Assembly (NCBI GenBank): GCA_949825065.1
Contig: OX463862.1
Location: 19,647,118-19,711,117 of the forward strand
DNA: 64,000 nucleotides
From: Odontocerum albicorne
Lineage: Eukaryota > Arthropoda > Insecta > Trichoptera > Odontoceridae
Direction: 5' to 3'
A model generated the notes under the pieces. The model saw only the letters and a list, made by a program, of their open reading frames with translations, did no database searches and was not told the origin of the DNA. Both the position numbers and the translations under genes were made by a program. This document shows positions 1-10,912 of the stretch, piece after piece. Numbering within the stretch: the first letter of the stretch is position 1; every line of letters starts with the position of its first letter.

Positions 1-566
1 TATGTCCATCAGAGCCATCTTCGATTTTTTCATGACATCCTCTCGGGTGCTGTAACGCTTTCCGCGAAACGGTTTTTTAAGTCCGTTGAACAGGAAAAAG
101 TCGCAGGGAGCCAGATCAGGTGAATTCGAAGGCTACTGGATAGTAATCGTGTTGTTTTTGGTCAAAAACTCATGGAAATCATGTCTTTCGTGATTTCAAC
201 ACGGCCCTTTTTTTGCATGAAATTGAGGTCTTTCGGCACCAGTTTTGCAGCAACACGTCTGAGGCTCAAATCACTTACCAAAATGTCTAGAGCGGATCCA
301 TAAGCGATGTTCGAGTCCTATGCCAGCTCTCTGATGGTCAATTTGCGGTTTTCGGCAAACATTTCTTTCATTTCATCGATGTTTTCATCGGTTTTCGACT
401 GCCACTGCGTTCGTCATCCTCAACCGACTCACGACCACTTCTAAAGCATTCGTGCCACCGAAAAACACTTCTCTAACATTTCCAAGGTCTGCGGACCGTT
501 AAATCCGTTTTTCACACAAAATTTTATGCAAACTCGTTGATGCCATTTTCAAATCAATCAAGGTAG
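1..566 (-). mobile_element. Partial mariner element, internally deleted, cut by window edge
   Basis: This is the reverse complement of the mariner element at 60479-61394. It covers the transposase N-terminal helix-turn-helix region (about 390-545) and the C-terminal third (1-150). The middle, which should hold the first two catalytic aspartates, is missing, with the junction near 170-180. The element ends at AAGGTAG followed by a TA near 567. Most of the 5' UTR and inner terminal repeat is also lost. The transposase frame is broken, so the copy is dead. Confidence 0.85.
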
Positions 567-664
567 TATACCCTTACAAACCCTATCAACATTGTTGGGC
601 CACTCTTGGCTCACGTGTTTTTGAGTCCATCTAAAGAAATTCGTAAAATAATAGAATGGCAATG

Positions 665-745
665 AGCAGTAAGAGATTGCCACATAACAATAAACTAGCC
701 GATTGTATTGTATACAACTAAAGTGTTCTTCAATACAATATAATA
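665..745 (+). mobile_element. SINE/LINE-B 3' tail fragment
   Basis: The fragment has the shared tail seen elsewhere in the window: GAGATTGCC, a short loop, CAATAAAC, then GATTGTATTGTATACAA and AAGTGTT. No tRNA-like head is attached, so it could come from the SINE or from the LINE that shares this tail. Confidence 0.6.
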
Positions 746-839
746 AATTTCACTACATAGTTTGCAATTTCTGGACAGTTGCATCTGGACATAATGCTGT
801 TTATCAAACTATAAGATTTTGTATACATTATTTATAGTC

Positions 840-1040
840 AATGCATTAACACTGTGACGGTTTAAAGACATTGTAATTTTAGTCAACACTGTTTATTCGA
901 CTTTATATAACGGTATAACCTTACCAGTTTCAAGGTTTTTTTGTGCTCCCCTGATGATGAGGTAAAAACTTTGAAACCGGTAAGGTTATACAGTTATAAA
1001 AAGTGGAATAAACAGTGTTTAACTATACAAATTACAATAA
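840..1040. mobile_element. Palindromic MITE, family P1, copy a
   Basis: This is a foldback element. The left arm runs from CAACACTGTTTATTC through ACCAGTTTCAAGG to the centre CCCTGATGATGAGG. The right arm mirrors it back through GAAACCGG and GGAATAAACAGTGTTT. Outer arm sequence (TTTAAAGACATTGTAATTT) lies on the left and AAATTACAAT on the right. There is no coding capacity. Other copies lie at 21968, 40611, 40820, 52530 and 55515. Confidence 0.8.
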
Positions 1041-1264
1041 AAATAAATTTTTGTTTGCCTTCCATATTATTCTCCTTCACCCATCTCTATTCTGCCCATC
1101 TTCATTTGTTACCTGACAAATCTTCATATCTTGATGGTCAACCTCCAGAAATGTGGCTATGTCCTGCAATGGTTAATTTTCTAAGAAGTGACAGATAAAG
1201 AACATTTTACATATATACTTTGGAAAATTCAGATTATAGTCCAATCACTGTTTTGTATTGAGAT

Positions 1265-1484
1265 TATAGTTAGGAAAATCTAGGATGAGTCCTGTAACAG
1301 CTTACAAATTGGCCCCAATACAACCTTGTAACGATGTTCAGTCAATGTAATTATTTTATCAACTTTAATATAAGCCTCAATTCTAATAAATAGCAAGTTA
1401 TTTAGGTAAATACATTACATTAGGTTGTATTGGGGCAAATTTGTGAGCTGTCACAGGACTCATCCTAGAATTTCCGAACTATAG
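1265..1484. mobile_element. MITE, family M1, ~220 bp
   Basis: Inverted termini of about 65 bp contain TCTAGGATGAGTCCTGT and CCCCAATACAACCT. Read on the opposite strand, the right end gives the same sequence beginning TATAGTTCGGAAATTC. A TA target duplication fits. A near-identical copy in opposite orientation lies at 10913-11131, and a longer one at 36740-37309. Confidence 0.8.
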
Positions 1485-1639
1485 TAACACCTTTAGTTAT
1501 CCGAAAAAGAACAATCCATTTATTCTTAGATTGTTTTATGGTAACAAAATTAACTATATCATATAGGAACTTTAATGTAAGAGAATGAAACATGGGAGAG
1601 GAAAAAGACCAAAAAGAGCTAAATAAATGCTCTAGATAT

Positions 1640-1990
1640 GCGTGCACTGAGAAGAATACACAACGTATGAAATAGAATACGGAATGAAATGATTAGAGAT
1701 GAACGTGAACTTAAGGCTGACGCGTTGTGAAGAGAACTCCGAGATGTTTTGGGCATGTGGAATAAATGAATGAAGAAAGCCTAACAAAACAAATATACAA
1801 GTGGAATACGTGATCAAGAAACGCCAAGGAAAATATGGTTGGATCAAGCTAATAATATTTTGAAAGAAGGGAACATGGAAAGTCATAGAAATCGTAGGAA
1901 TTGTATGAGGTGTATGAACATAGATGAGGCGAAGGGTATGTGTCGAGATAGGAAAGTCTGGCACGCTGTGCACTGGTATGTATGTATGTA
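1640..1990 (+). mobile_element. LINE-A 3' end (5'-truncated non-LTR retrotransposon)
   Basis: The copy is homologous to the C-terminal tail of a retrotransposon polyprotein. It retains degenerate codons for a 'RxxFGHVxxMNEExLTKQIY' and 'GRPRKxWLDQxND' type segment, then 'CMNxDEAKxxCRDRKVW'. It ends in a (TATG)n tail at 1977-1990. Stops and frameshifts make it non-coding. Confidence 0.75.
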
Positions 1991-2161
1991 AATGACTATA
2001 ATAAAATATATCTATTAAGATTTGATTATTTTGCTTTTTGAAATAAATAGAAATTTGAAGTAGATATCACAGTAAATTTTTTTTAATATTGTACCTTCTT
2101 TCTCTAATAAATTCCATTATTCATGATGAATTTTGATTTGATAATGACTTTTTAATTTCAG

Positions 2162-2328
2162 AAATCCTACAATGTTGAACGACTCGGATATGGCGGACGT
2201 GCGCAGGGCACTGGCTGTGAAAGAGATGCGACCTGTCAACATCGAGCATGCCGTGGGCAGTCACACTAGCACCTGGCAGCAGGCCACCACTATCGACGTC
2301 ATCACTGAAAAGGCTGTCATCATCAAAG
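2162..2328 (+). CDS. Gene 1, internal coding exon (third from last)
   Basis: The exon lies between a polypyrimidine/AG acceptor (TTTAATTTCAG) and the donor AAAG|GTGACC. Its first base completes a codon from an upstream exon outside the window. It encodes 55 residues beginning NPTMLNDSDMADVRRALAV and ending KAVIIK, with the last base G starting a split Gly codon. Codon use is GC-richer than the surrounding DNA and the frame continues through two more exons. I do not recognise the family. Read through, the frame would stop 9 bases past the donor, so splicing is needed. Confidence 0.75.
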
Positions 2329-2391
2329 GTGACCACCACTGACTGACTATCTTCTTGTTAATTCACTCAATTCTGAGGATCGTGGTCATGG

Positions 2392-2575
2392 AGACGACCT
2401 CCGTGGCCTAGTCGATAAGATCCATCTCTTCCAGCCTGAAAGTTGTGAATTCAATTACTTAAGTTCCATTTTGGTGTTTACTTAAGACTTTTTTAACACC
2501 TTTTTCATTGGTTGAAAAAGATTGCCATATGGCAATAAACCCACCAGGTTATACTGTAACAAAAGTCTAATACAG
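2392..2575 (+). mobile_element. SINE1 (tRNA-derived head, LINE-B-like tail)
   Basis: The head reads CTCCGTGGCCTAGTCGATAA (degenerate RNA polymerase III A box) and has a weak B box in GTGAATTCAATT. A body follows, then the tail GATTGCCATATGGCAATAAA and CCACCAGGTTATACTG. The tail forms a short stem (TTGCCATATGGCAA) and matches the 3' end of LINE-B. Confidence 0.75.
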
Positions 2576-3140
2576 TAAACTTTCGATTGTATGGGGTCGT
2601 ATTTACCGAGTCGCAGATTTACTGGACCATTTTTTGTAACGTTTCGAAATATTATTGAAAATAAAGTATTTTTTCAATCAACTACATAATAAAGTAATTA
2701 CCAAAAAAATTCAGCTGGTAAATTGGTGTTATGTAACAGATAACAAAATTGGCAAAATTGCGAATACGCAATGAATCAGAATCCTGGTCGATAACTTCAC
2801 AAATTTTACTCGTATTTTACATAATCATTTTTTTATTTTCGTGTTACATAGCTATATGCTCTAGTTTTGTGTATTCTTTCTTGACTTATTGATATTCATT
2901 CTTTGGTGAGTTTTTGAGTCGTGGTGTCAATTTTACATCTCCCCATCTCGAACAAATGTTACGAAATCCACTTAGCATTATTTGCCTAACATAAAAGTAA
3001 AAAGACGGAAAAACAAAATTCTTTATTGTCGGATTTTAAATAAAAGGGTGTATAGGATAATTTTTCAATTTCTGTTATTATTTTTTCCAGCTTTTGCAGC
3101 TTTTTTTTTATCAGTCCATTTTCATATCAATAATTGCTTT

Positions 3141-3420
3141 CTTTGATTGAAAGAGGTACCCTCTTTGAAATTTGGGAAAAAAAATACGAATAACTACTTA
3201 CTTTGATTGAAAGAGGTACCCTCTTTGTAATTTGGAAGAAATAGTGATAATAGTTGAATTGAAAGAGGTACCCTCTTTGGTATTTGGGAGACATAGTCAT
3301 AATTTGATTGAAAGAGGTACCCTCTTTGTAATTTGGGAGAAATAGTGATAATTGCATACTTTGATTGAAAAAGGCACCACAAATCTTTTGATTGAAAGAT
3401 TCTTAAATACACTCTTTCCA
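3141..3420. repeat. ~55-60 bp minisatellite with palindromic GGTACC core
   Basis: Four good copies and two degenerate ones of TTTGATTGAAAGAGGTACCC followed by TCTTTG, AATTTGGGAGAAATAGTGAT and similar. Each unit contains the near-perfect palindrome AAAGAGGTACCCTCTTT. Open frames on the minus strand here simply read the repeat. Confidence 0.85.
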
Positions 3421-3524
3421 TGAGTTTGATGAATTTGTCCCATTATTAATTTTATACTTATACTAAGGAAGTATAATTGACAATGTTTTCTTCCATTTTC
3501 TTACTTTAGAAATGGTTTTTGCAG

Positions 3525-3660
3525 GTGAAGGTTCAGGTGTTGAAGTGGAGAGTGGCAACAATGAGCAAACTGTGCGGTTCCGAGAGGACTACGTCAAAGA
3601 AAAGAGAAAAACTGAAAAGAGGAAAACTAGGCAGAGACCGAAGACAGCCCGGCATAACAG
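3525..3660 (+). CDS. Gene 1, penultimate coding exon, basic region
   Basis: The acceptor is TTTTTGCAG|GTGAAG and the donor AACAG|GTAAAG. Joined to the exon at 2162-2328, the split codon GGT (Gly) is restored. The exon reads GEGSGVEVESGNNEQTVRF, then about 25 residues rich in Lys/Arg (EKRKTEKRKTRQRPKTARH). That stretch resembles a nuclear localisation signal or nucleic-acid-binding tract, although no named domain is recognisable. The exon ends on AG, completed to AGG (Arg) by the next exon. Confidence 0.75.
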
Positions 3661-3889
3661 GTAAAGCAACTGATGTTAATATTTCTAAAATTAATTATAA
3701 TTAAGGTCATGGTACACATTTGTTGCTGGCTTTTCTTTAATGGATATTTACCCAAATCAGGATGGTCCCAATAAGTGAACAATGTTGAGTTGAATACATT
3801 TATTGTGAATACAGAACACAAACATTTATTGAGAATACAGAACACTTTCAAAATTTTAAATAATATGTTAATCAAAGAACAGTATTAAT

Positions 3890-4855
3890 TTCATACCTTT
3901 ATTTCACACTTTTCAATCACCGTGACTTTGGATTTTGCAATATTAATTCTCAGATCTTTTGCATTTCTCATACAATTTTCTTATCAGACTCTGTAATTCA
4001 TCCTCATTATCCGCTTACACTACCATATCATCAGCATACTGCAATCTGCACCCATTCTCATTTGACATTAGTCTGTCACCCATTGATCTCTGTAGTTCCT
4101 TATCTATGTAAATATTAAACAACCGGAGTTACATAACACATCCTTGTTTCACCCCATTTGAAATATTAAACCACTCAGTTAAGGAACTGTTCACTCTCAT
4201 ACATGCTCAGCTTTCGGCATATAATGACGCAATACCACTTATTAATTTACATTCAACAACATATTCATTGAACATTTTTTTCCATATTTCAACTCTTATT
4301 ATGCTGTCATATGATTTTTTCACAAACGCACATACACTTTTTTTATTTTTCAAAGAGAAAATCTGACTCATGCATCTTTTTTCACTTAGAAAACACCCTG
4401 AGCATCCCACATTTTCTTTTCTGTCTTTTTTCTCACTCATAAGAACTTTTCCATGCAGTTTACTTAACACACTCAGTCAACTAGTTGCAATCCATTCTTC
4501 CACCCTTATATTTATATAACAGACCTATCACTGCTCTCCTCCAGTCTTTCGATGTAAAGTCAGATTCTCAACATTTCTTAAAAAACTGTCTAAGCCATTC
4601 AATCATTTGGTCAACCCCCATAGACTGTTAGTTCTGTACTCACTTCATCACAACCTGATACTTTCCCTTTTTTCATATCTTTTACAGCCATTTGCATTTC
4701 TTCTAGACTAATCTCTTTTTTACTTTCACCAGTTTCATTGTGACTGGAACATACCCTATCACAAGTAAAACACACAATATACCTACTTTCAATTTGGATC
4801 ACTCTAGGACCTTCAAATTCATACTCTTTCATAGATTCCTGCAACGGATATTATT
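3890..4855 (-). mobile_element. LINE reverse transcriptase fragment (non-LTR), with YADD
   Basis: Lying in gene 1's last intron on the opposite strand, this is a decayed reverse transcriptase palm. In order from 4855 downwards it shows EISLEEMQMAVKDMKKGKVS (RT N-terminal part), a KVLMSEKKDRKEN segment, CAFVKKSYDSI (equivalent to AFxDxxKAYD), GVKQGC, FNIYIDKELQRSM, then LQYADDMVV at 4021-4044 (catalytic YADD codons at 4027-4038). Several in-frame stops are present, including one right after YADDMVV. The motif order is typical of non-LTR RTs. It may be the upstream part of the LINE-A family, but no copy here spans both parts. Confidence 0.8.
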
Positions 4856-5085
4856 GCTGAGTATGTTATCAAATACTGATAATCTAGTTTTCAATATACT
4901 TTTAGACATCATTCCACCAGAATCTATTTATTAGCGCTTATGAGCTGTCTTTGATAATTTCATAAACAAATCCCTTTTGAGGTGATATATATTAGTAAAA
5001 AAAACTCACTAGACAAGTCATTTATTATCATTATTATTGTAGTTAAACAATTAATAGATTTCAAAATTTTAAATCTCTGTTCCAG

Positions 5086-5296
5086 GGTTGCGCCAATACT
5101 GTATGTTAAAGATGAACCCAAACACTCTAGGAAGAGAGGGAAGTCAGCCCATGGAAGCACCTCCAACAAGCACATGGAGCAGGACAAGAGCAAGGAGCCG
5201 ACTTCCCCGCCCGACCCCCTGGAGAACTGGTCCACTGCGGGGCTGGCTTCCATGAACTCACTTCTCTCATGGGACAATGAGTCTGATGGATATTGA
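5086..5296 (+). CDS. Gene 1, terminal coding exon and stop
   Basis: The acceptor is CTGTTCCAG|GGTTGCG. The first G completes AGG (Arg). The exon encodes RVAPILYVKDEPKHSRKRGK, then a Ser/Lys/Pro-rich stretch and the end LASMNSLLSWDNESDGY, with stop TGA at 5294-5296. 'VKDEP' resembles a sumoylation consensus (psi-K-x-E/D), but this is only a pattern. GC content and synonymous codon use differ clearly from the AT-rich flanks. With the two preceding exons it makes a 170-residue C terminus. A nuclear regulatory protein is plausible but unproven. Confidence 0.8.
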
Positions 5297-5880
5297 AGAA
5301 GTTGTATAATATATTCACTGTGTACTTTATTTAATCAAATGGTGTACTCCTTTGATTCAACACGTCCAGTGCTGAAAATGCCTATCAACGTTCATATAAA
5401 CTTTTGCTAGGTGCTCAAAATACCCATTGACATTCTGTTACGAATTTCTTTGGATGGATTAAAAACCAGTGAGCCCGGAGTGGCCTAACATTACTGACAG
5501 GGTTTTTAATGGTATATGACAAAGAATTATACCTGTAAACTATTTTTTTCAAAAATCTTTAATATTGTCAATGTTTTTTTAGCACCGCTGTTATTTGAAA
5601 ATAAATTATTCAGCAGTCTGTATTAAACTACTTTGAAAAAAACAGGTCATAAATGGTCTTTATCCAGCAGTTTGTAGTATTTACTAGTGTTTTTAAAGTA
5701 GCATGCTACTCAATCTGCTAAGTAAAAAGATGTAACGGTGCTAGTTTACAGCTACTCTTTGGATGAAGTGCATTATTTTTAGTGAGTTACATAATAACAG
5801 TTTTTTACAAATTATATCAATAAATTTGAAAAAAAAAACCAAGGCAAATTTGAGACATTATACTTATAATAAAGTGCTAA
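5297..5880 (+). other. Gene 1 3' UTR/flank containing dispersed repeat R5
   Basis: The segment 5350-5610 is similar to 44205-44440 (shared GTGAGCCC.GA.TGGCCT, GTGCTCAAAAT, and CACGT.CAGTG.TGAAAA), so the presumed 3' UTR lies in a dispersed repeat. Candidate polyadenylation signals AATAAA occur near 5600 and 5818. The true cleavage site cannot be fixed from sequence. Confidence 0.55.
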
Positions 5881-6131
5881 GGAATGCAATGCAACACAAG
5901 CCAAATTTATAAAAATATATAAATAATTTTAAACCATCTAAGTATTAATCCTTTTGACTAGAGTTTTTCCTCGAAGTTACGATACATTGAAGTTGGTAAA
6001 ACCATGAAGTTGTCACCAATGACAATACTTTTAGTCTATTTAGATATAAATTGTATGTTGTTTTTGGTCAATCTTTGATAAATGCATGAAATGAATCGAA
6101 AGACGTATAATATATTTTTATTATCTTATTC

Positions 6132-6199
6132 TAGCGTTGAGGCCACAACTTAGAATAAGATAAAATATTATCTTAATTTAAGTTGTGACCTCAACGCTA
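6132..6199. repeat. Isolated hairpin with 31-bp arms
   Basis: The arm at 6132-6162 (TAGCGTTGAGGCCACAACTT onward) pairs with 6169-6199 with three mismatches and a 6-base loop, AAATAT. It is not part of any repeat seen elsewhere in the window. Confidence 0.85.
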
Positions 6200-7190
6200 A
6201 GAATCGTGATTCACACTGAAATTGCTGTATGTCGTGCATATTCTTTTCTAGCTCTTTTGACAATACACTGCCCATAGAGCTTGTGGAAAAGGCAAACCTT
6301 CTCCAACTGGTCTCTAGCACTCTCCACCTTGTCGCTCCACAGCATAGGTGATCTACCTTTACTCCTGCGACACTCCACATTACCTGTTACTATGAGTTTT
6401 CAATTCCCTCCTTGCGCAAAATGCGACTGAAGAATTCGTCAAGTACACAATGTTGATAGCTTCAAATTGTTAAGTTATTTTAGTAAAGAGACATTTGTTC
6501 ATTGTTCTCTCCATGAAACACCCAGCAATCATTTTCGACACCAAATTAATGATCAAGTTTCTGAGAAACATTGAGAAAATCAAGGTGAAAATTACATGAC
6601 ATCTTTTCACTCCTCAGCAGATGTGTGTTTTTTGCAATCGATCCCAGCCAAGATATAACACTTTTCCCTATAGCTATATAATATAAATTTGCAGCATTTA
6701 TTCAATTTTCAAAGAGATATAAAGCGTCAAGTTTAAATAAAAAAATACAGTTACCAGAAATTGATTTCAGTTGACAGAAACATATAAAATAATTGTACCG
6801 GAATTAACAATAAGCCATGAGGGCACTATTAAATTTATATAAAAAATTTCAATACGAAGAATAAATAGAGAAATGTGAGTTTTTTTTTATTAAAATAAAT
6901 ATGTTTGATGCGTAATAATTTAAAATGGTTTATTAAAAATCTTGAAGTATTGACAGTTGTATTTTATTTTATGTTAAACTTAACAATGTTATTAAGTATA
7001 CTTTTAAATTTATGACAATTTGAAAATCCATCAGATAGGGAATACGCCCATTATAGTAGTCAAGTATATGTATATAGATATAAAAGCTTCAAGCTATTAG
7101 CCATGGTTGTGATATCTTTCTTGCGTTTAAGTATAATGTTATATAAAGAAAATATATTTAGTTTTAAACATATTTATTCACCATTAGGGC
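6200..7190. other. AT-rich intergenic DNA, nothing recognised
   Basis: The sequence has homopolymer runs and short open frames only. I see no transposon termini, splice-compatible coding stretch or repeat shared with the rest of the window. Confidence 0.5.
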
Positions 7191-7499
7191 TAATATGAAC
7201 TATTCTAACATTATCAGGAATGCTATTAATATCTGTATCAAGTTTCACTGGCATAATATGGTCATGAAGAAACAGCAAAGGAAACAAAACACCACTTTTG
7301 GGTCTGTGTGTAGGAACTTGCCCAGATGGTTTTTAAACTGGTTTAATGGCACAGCAATCACGATACTGTTGGGCAGTTTGTTCCAAGATTGCACAACTCA
7401 GCAAAACAATGTTAACTTGGATGTTTTTGATGACTTATGATTGGTTTAAGAGTTTCAAAATAGACAGACATCTATTGTAGATAACAAACGTTTTGAGCA

Positions 7500-7745
7500 C
7501 TCTTCAACAATGGGCATCACGAATGAAAATGTTGCCACAGTTCATGAATAAATCCTGGAAGACCTACAAAACAATTCACAACGTTTATGGTTCTATCATG
7601 GATTGTCATATGGAATGTGTCAGCGAATTTTCGCACATAAACTCAACGTGAACTGAATTGCGGCGAAATTTGTGCCTCGGCCTCTGACCAGTAATTAAAA
7701 GCAGCATCATGCTGCTGTTATGTCACAACTTCTGGATAGCACTTT
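7500..7745 (+). pseudogene. Mariner-type transposase relic (N-terminal part)
   Basis: Across two frames the sequence reads like 'HGLSYGMCQRIFAHKLNVN' followed by 'IAAKFVPRPLTSN'. This is the mariner-family pattern of second helix-turn-helix plus AKFVPRLLT linker. A stop and frame changes interrupt it, and no catalytic domain or terminal repeats are visible. An 81-codon open frame just upstream (7195-7440) has no recognisable similarity. Confidence 0.55.
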
Positions 7746-7760
7746 GTATGTTAGCAAGTA

Positions 7761-8229
7761 CAGTAGAGCGCTGATTACCCATGGTAATTGGATGACGCTC
7801 GAGTCGGGATAATTGAAAAATACGGTTAATCCAAATTAAGTTTTTATTGCGTTAAACATTTTAAGAGTTGAAATGCTAAATAAATTTTGCTATGCAAGAT
7901 GAGTAGACAAACAAGCTTTCTCAATATTTGACAGATACAACTTATTATATTGGGAAGCTGGAACGTTTTTTTTTATTTCATATTTTCGTGTCAGTGTGGA
8001 CACGGGAAAACTATGCCAACTTACTAGCATTAATCAATTGGTATAATTTTAGCCGTAGATTTTTTATAAGAATTTAGGTCCTAACTTTGTAATTTACAAA
8101 ACGAGGATGTTCATTAAAAAGTTCGAAAATATATTTTTCGGGATTACAAAAAAAAAATTGTACCGAAGAGGACCACGGTTAATCCAACTCACGGATTAAC
8201 GGATTGACGGATTAATCGGCGCTCTACTG
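7761..8229. mobile_element. pogo/Tigger-like MITE, 469 bp
   Basis: The left end is TA|CAGTAGAGCGCTGATTACC and the right end, on the other strand, is CAGTAGAGCGCCGATTAATC|TA. TA target duplications flank both ends. The internal sequence is non-coding. A second copy in opposite orientation is at 19742-20223 and shares internal segments such as GGACCTAA-type and GTGTCGGTGTGG-type stretches. Confidence 0.85.
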
Positions 8230-8489
8230 TACTCTACTAATAAATTAAATGAATGAATCTGTATTGCTATTAGGTTAATGTGAAAGTAATTGCTACTTTT
8301 TTTTAATAACAAAGGACAATTACATCATTTTCATTATTTGATATAATTTTCTACTACCTATTAGTTAATTTATATATCCCTATATTATTTTTCCTATAGA
8401 ATATTTTTTTCCTATGCCTATATTAAGAGTAAAGTAAATCTGTGTCTAAGATTTATTTTCAACCTACGAAAGTATGATCATATAACTTC

Positions 8490-9118
8490 ATACCAGAAGG
8501 TATTGAACTGGTTGAATGTTAGAAATAGACGCCAAATTCACATACTGTCTCTATTGTATAATATCCTTAACTGTCCCGCCGCACCCTCTTATATCGCCGA
8601 AAATTTTCAGCGTCTTTCCAATAATGGATTAGCGCTACGCTCAAACAGAGATTGTTTATTGGCCTTTCCAGTTCACCGCTCCTCTTTCTTTACATCGTCT
8701 TTTACTGTCCATACAGTGAGACTCTGGAATCAGTTACAAACCAATATAAGACTCGCTCCGTCCTTGGCATGCTTTAAGAAGCGACTGAAAAAACTCTTAA
8801 TTTCTAGTCAGTAAAATAACGTGTTTCATTCCTGATTTTTATTTTCCTTTCCTCTCCACCATCCCTTTCTTTCCTTTTGATTGATGATATCTCACTTTAT
8901 ATGAAAAAGAATGTTCGGGTAATTGTCTATTTTTGTGGGGTTCGTGGGCATGTGCTCACGTATATATTTATGGATTTCGTGGGGATGGATAGTCATTTGA
9001 ATGATTTATGCGACCACGTAACTTGCTTCATTTACTTTTGTCTGGTTGGTTGGAAGAGATTGCCGCCTGGCAATAAGCCCGCCAGATTGTATTGCAATAA
9101 AAGTGTTAAATAAATAAA
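8490..9118 (+). mobile_element. LINE-B 3' end (C-terminal ORF2 tail plus 3' UTR)
   Basis: An open frame at 8503-8814 ends with the usual C terminus of CR1/Jockey/I-like LINEs. It has RRQIHILSLLYNIL, then PSYIAENFQRLS, FPVHRSSFFTSSF, TVHTVRLWNQLQTNIR and LACFKKRLKKLLIS before the stop. The 3' UTR follows with a CT-rich stretch (CTCTCCACCATCCCTTTC) and ends TTGGTTGGAAGAGATTGCC, then GGCAATAAGCCCGCCAG and (AAATAA)n. 5' truncation is typical of target-primed reverse transcription. Its terminal tail is the one carried by SINE1. Confidence 0.85.
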
Positions 9119-9251
9119 TAAGAGTGAAATACTCATCAAGTGTTGTTTTTATTTGTTCTATAGAGTTTACACCTCCTAAGGATAAATTTCCAGCATGGAA
9201 CTTATCATCGAACCAAAAATGACAAGTTCGAGTTTTCACTTCATTTTTACA

Positions 9252-9460
9252 GATATTTTTAGTTATGGTAGTTGCATTACTTTCTTTTAGTCATGGTAGT
9301 AGCATTATTTTCTTTTAGTCATGGTAGTTGCATTATTTTCTTTTAGTCATGGTAGTTGCATTACTTTCTTTTAATCATGGTAGTAGCATTACATTCTTTT
9401 AGTCATGGTAGTTGCATTACTTTCTTTTAGTCATGGTAGTTGCATTACTTTATTTTCTAA
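9252..9460. repeat. 28-bp tandem repeat, about 7 copies
   Basis: Units are variants of CATGGTAGTTGCATTACTTT plus CTTTTAGT. They differ at a few positions (TTG/TAG, ACT/ATT). Confidence 0.9.
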
Positions 9461-9469
9461 ATTTGTATA

Positions 9470-10020
9470 AATTGCAACGTTAGCTATGAATTTGATTCTC
9501 GGCCATTTTTTATTTTAGATGTAGAATTTTTACATAATCAGAGATGAAAAAAGAAACTGGTCAAATCAGGCAGTGTCCCTTTTACGCAATAACAAAGAAA
9601 AATATACTTTAAGATAAAAGACAACCATTTAGATCATTTGCAAATAAGTGCGGCAATCATTTTCACATCAACCCAATATTATATAAATTTGTTTCCAAGG
9701 ATTTTATGATTTTTTTGTGAAATTTATTTAAAATAAAAAATTATGATTATTCTGTATAAATATGGTATAAAAGTAAAAAACGTAGACCAAAGACATTATT
9801 TTAGCTGATTTGAATTTATCGAATGAAAGATACGATGAAAGATTAACTAAATAATTGCATTAATGCAAAAATGAATGTTAAGGAATTTCTAGAAAGACTT
9901 AATAAAAAAAAAAGGATAAATTTAATATTATTGTAAAAACATTGCTGTAAGTAAATTATATTGTATCTAAAAATAAAATATAAGTTATAATATATATTTT
10001 TTTTATATTTCATAAACTAC
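9470..10020. other. AT-rich intergenic DNA, nothing recognised
   Basis: No coding signal or recognisable element is visible. The stretch ends just before a LINE-B fragment. Confidence 0.5.
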
Positions 10021-10021
10021 A

Positions 10022-10235
10022 TTATATCCTTGACTGTCCCGTCGCCCCCTCTTATCTGGCTGAAATTTTTCAGTGTCTTTCCGATCATGGACTGGCTCTA
10101 TGCTCAAACAGAGATTGTTTATTGGTCTTTCCAGTGCACTACTCTTCTTTTTTACTCATCCTTTACTGTCCATGCAGTGAGACTCTGGAACCAGTTACAA
10201 ACCAATATTAGACTTGCTATACGTTCTTGGCTGAA
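10022..10235 (+). mobile_element. LINE-B C-terminal fragment
   Basis: The copy parallels 8565-8760: CCTTGACTGTCCCGTCGCCC, then TTTACTGTCCATGCAGTGAG and CTCTGGAACCAGTTACAAAC. It lacks the 3' UTR and tail, so it was truncated or rearranged after insertion. Confidence 0.8.
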
Positions 10236-10372
10236 AACGGGAAAATGTACTTCAAACATTGTTTAAAGCCCAGTGCTATACTATATATATATACCAAGTT
10301 ATTCCCGGTTCGCCTAACCTCAGTTCTAAGTCTGTTAAGCCTCTTCCAATCTCAGAAATCTTATTCGGAATC

Positions 10373-10450
10373 AGGCAGAAGAAATTCTGTTGAATTCGGA
10401 ATCAGGCAGAAGAAATTCTGTTGAATTCGGAATCAGGCAGAAGAAATTGA
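10373..10450. repeat. 31-bp tandem repeat, ~2.5 copies
   Basis: The unit is GAATTCGGAATCAGGCAGAA plus GAAATTCTGTT. The following 250 bp (10450-10700) have a more balanced base composition and an open frame on each strand, but I do not recognise either. Confidence 0.85.
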
Positions 10451-10912
10451 CCTTGAATGTTCTGGGCGAAACATAAATGATAGGCAATCCCTTGTGATCA
10501 AGTATGATTGTCAACAATTCTGCAGAAGGTAAACGCCTGTGCGTGTATTGGTTTGTGTGCAAGCTATTGTACTTCAGCAAGTACACTCTTGACAGGCCAA
10601 ACCCAAAGTTCCGATGGCAAGAAATCACAGTTCCAAGGCGATCGGCAGATTTAATCTGCAGCGGCCTTTTGTTAGGCAGAGTTTATTTTATAATGCTATT
10701 TTTGCATTGCTTAATAGCGATATATAATTTGCTATAAGCAGCATATAAGCTACAGAAAAACACAAATTCAGATGTAAAATTATCTAAAAGTAAAACTGGC
10801 CTGGAAGTGGATCCACCAGCAATTAACCTGGAGAACTCACTTGCTTGCCATTAGAGCATGGCCGCCAAGTTCTTCTGGACGAACAATGTTCATTGTTCAA
10901 TTGGACATGGAC

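Larger units (their letters stand above)
2329..3524 (+). other. Gene 1 intron with SINE and minisatellite
   Basis: Intron with GT at 2329 and AG at 3523-3524. It holds a SINE at 2392-2575 and a KpnI-site minisatellite at 3141-3420. Between 2580 and 3140 I see only AT-rich sequence with no recognisable element. Confidence 0.7.

Noticed and set aside
7195..7440. 81-codon open frame
   Set aside because: Its composition is not clearly coding, no family is recognised, and it adjoins a transposase relic. It was not called as a gene.
8503..8814. 103-codon open frame as a host gene
   Set aside because: It matches the standard C-terminal end of LINE ORF2 and is followed by the LINE-B 3' UTR found in three more places.
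10371..10628. Overlapping open frames on both strands near a 31-bp repeat
   Set aside because: No splice sites, motifs or homologous segment are recognised. Part of the frame is the tandem repeat itself.
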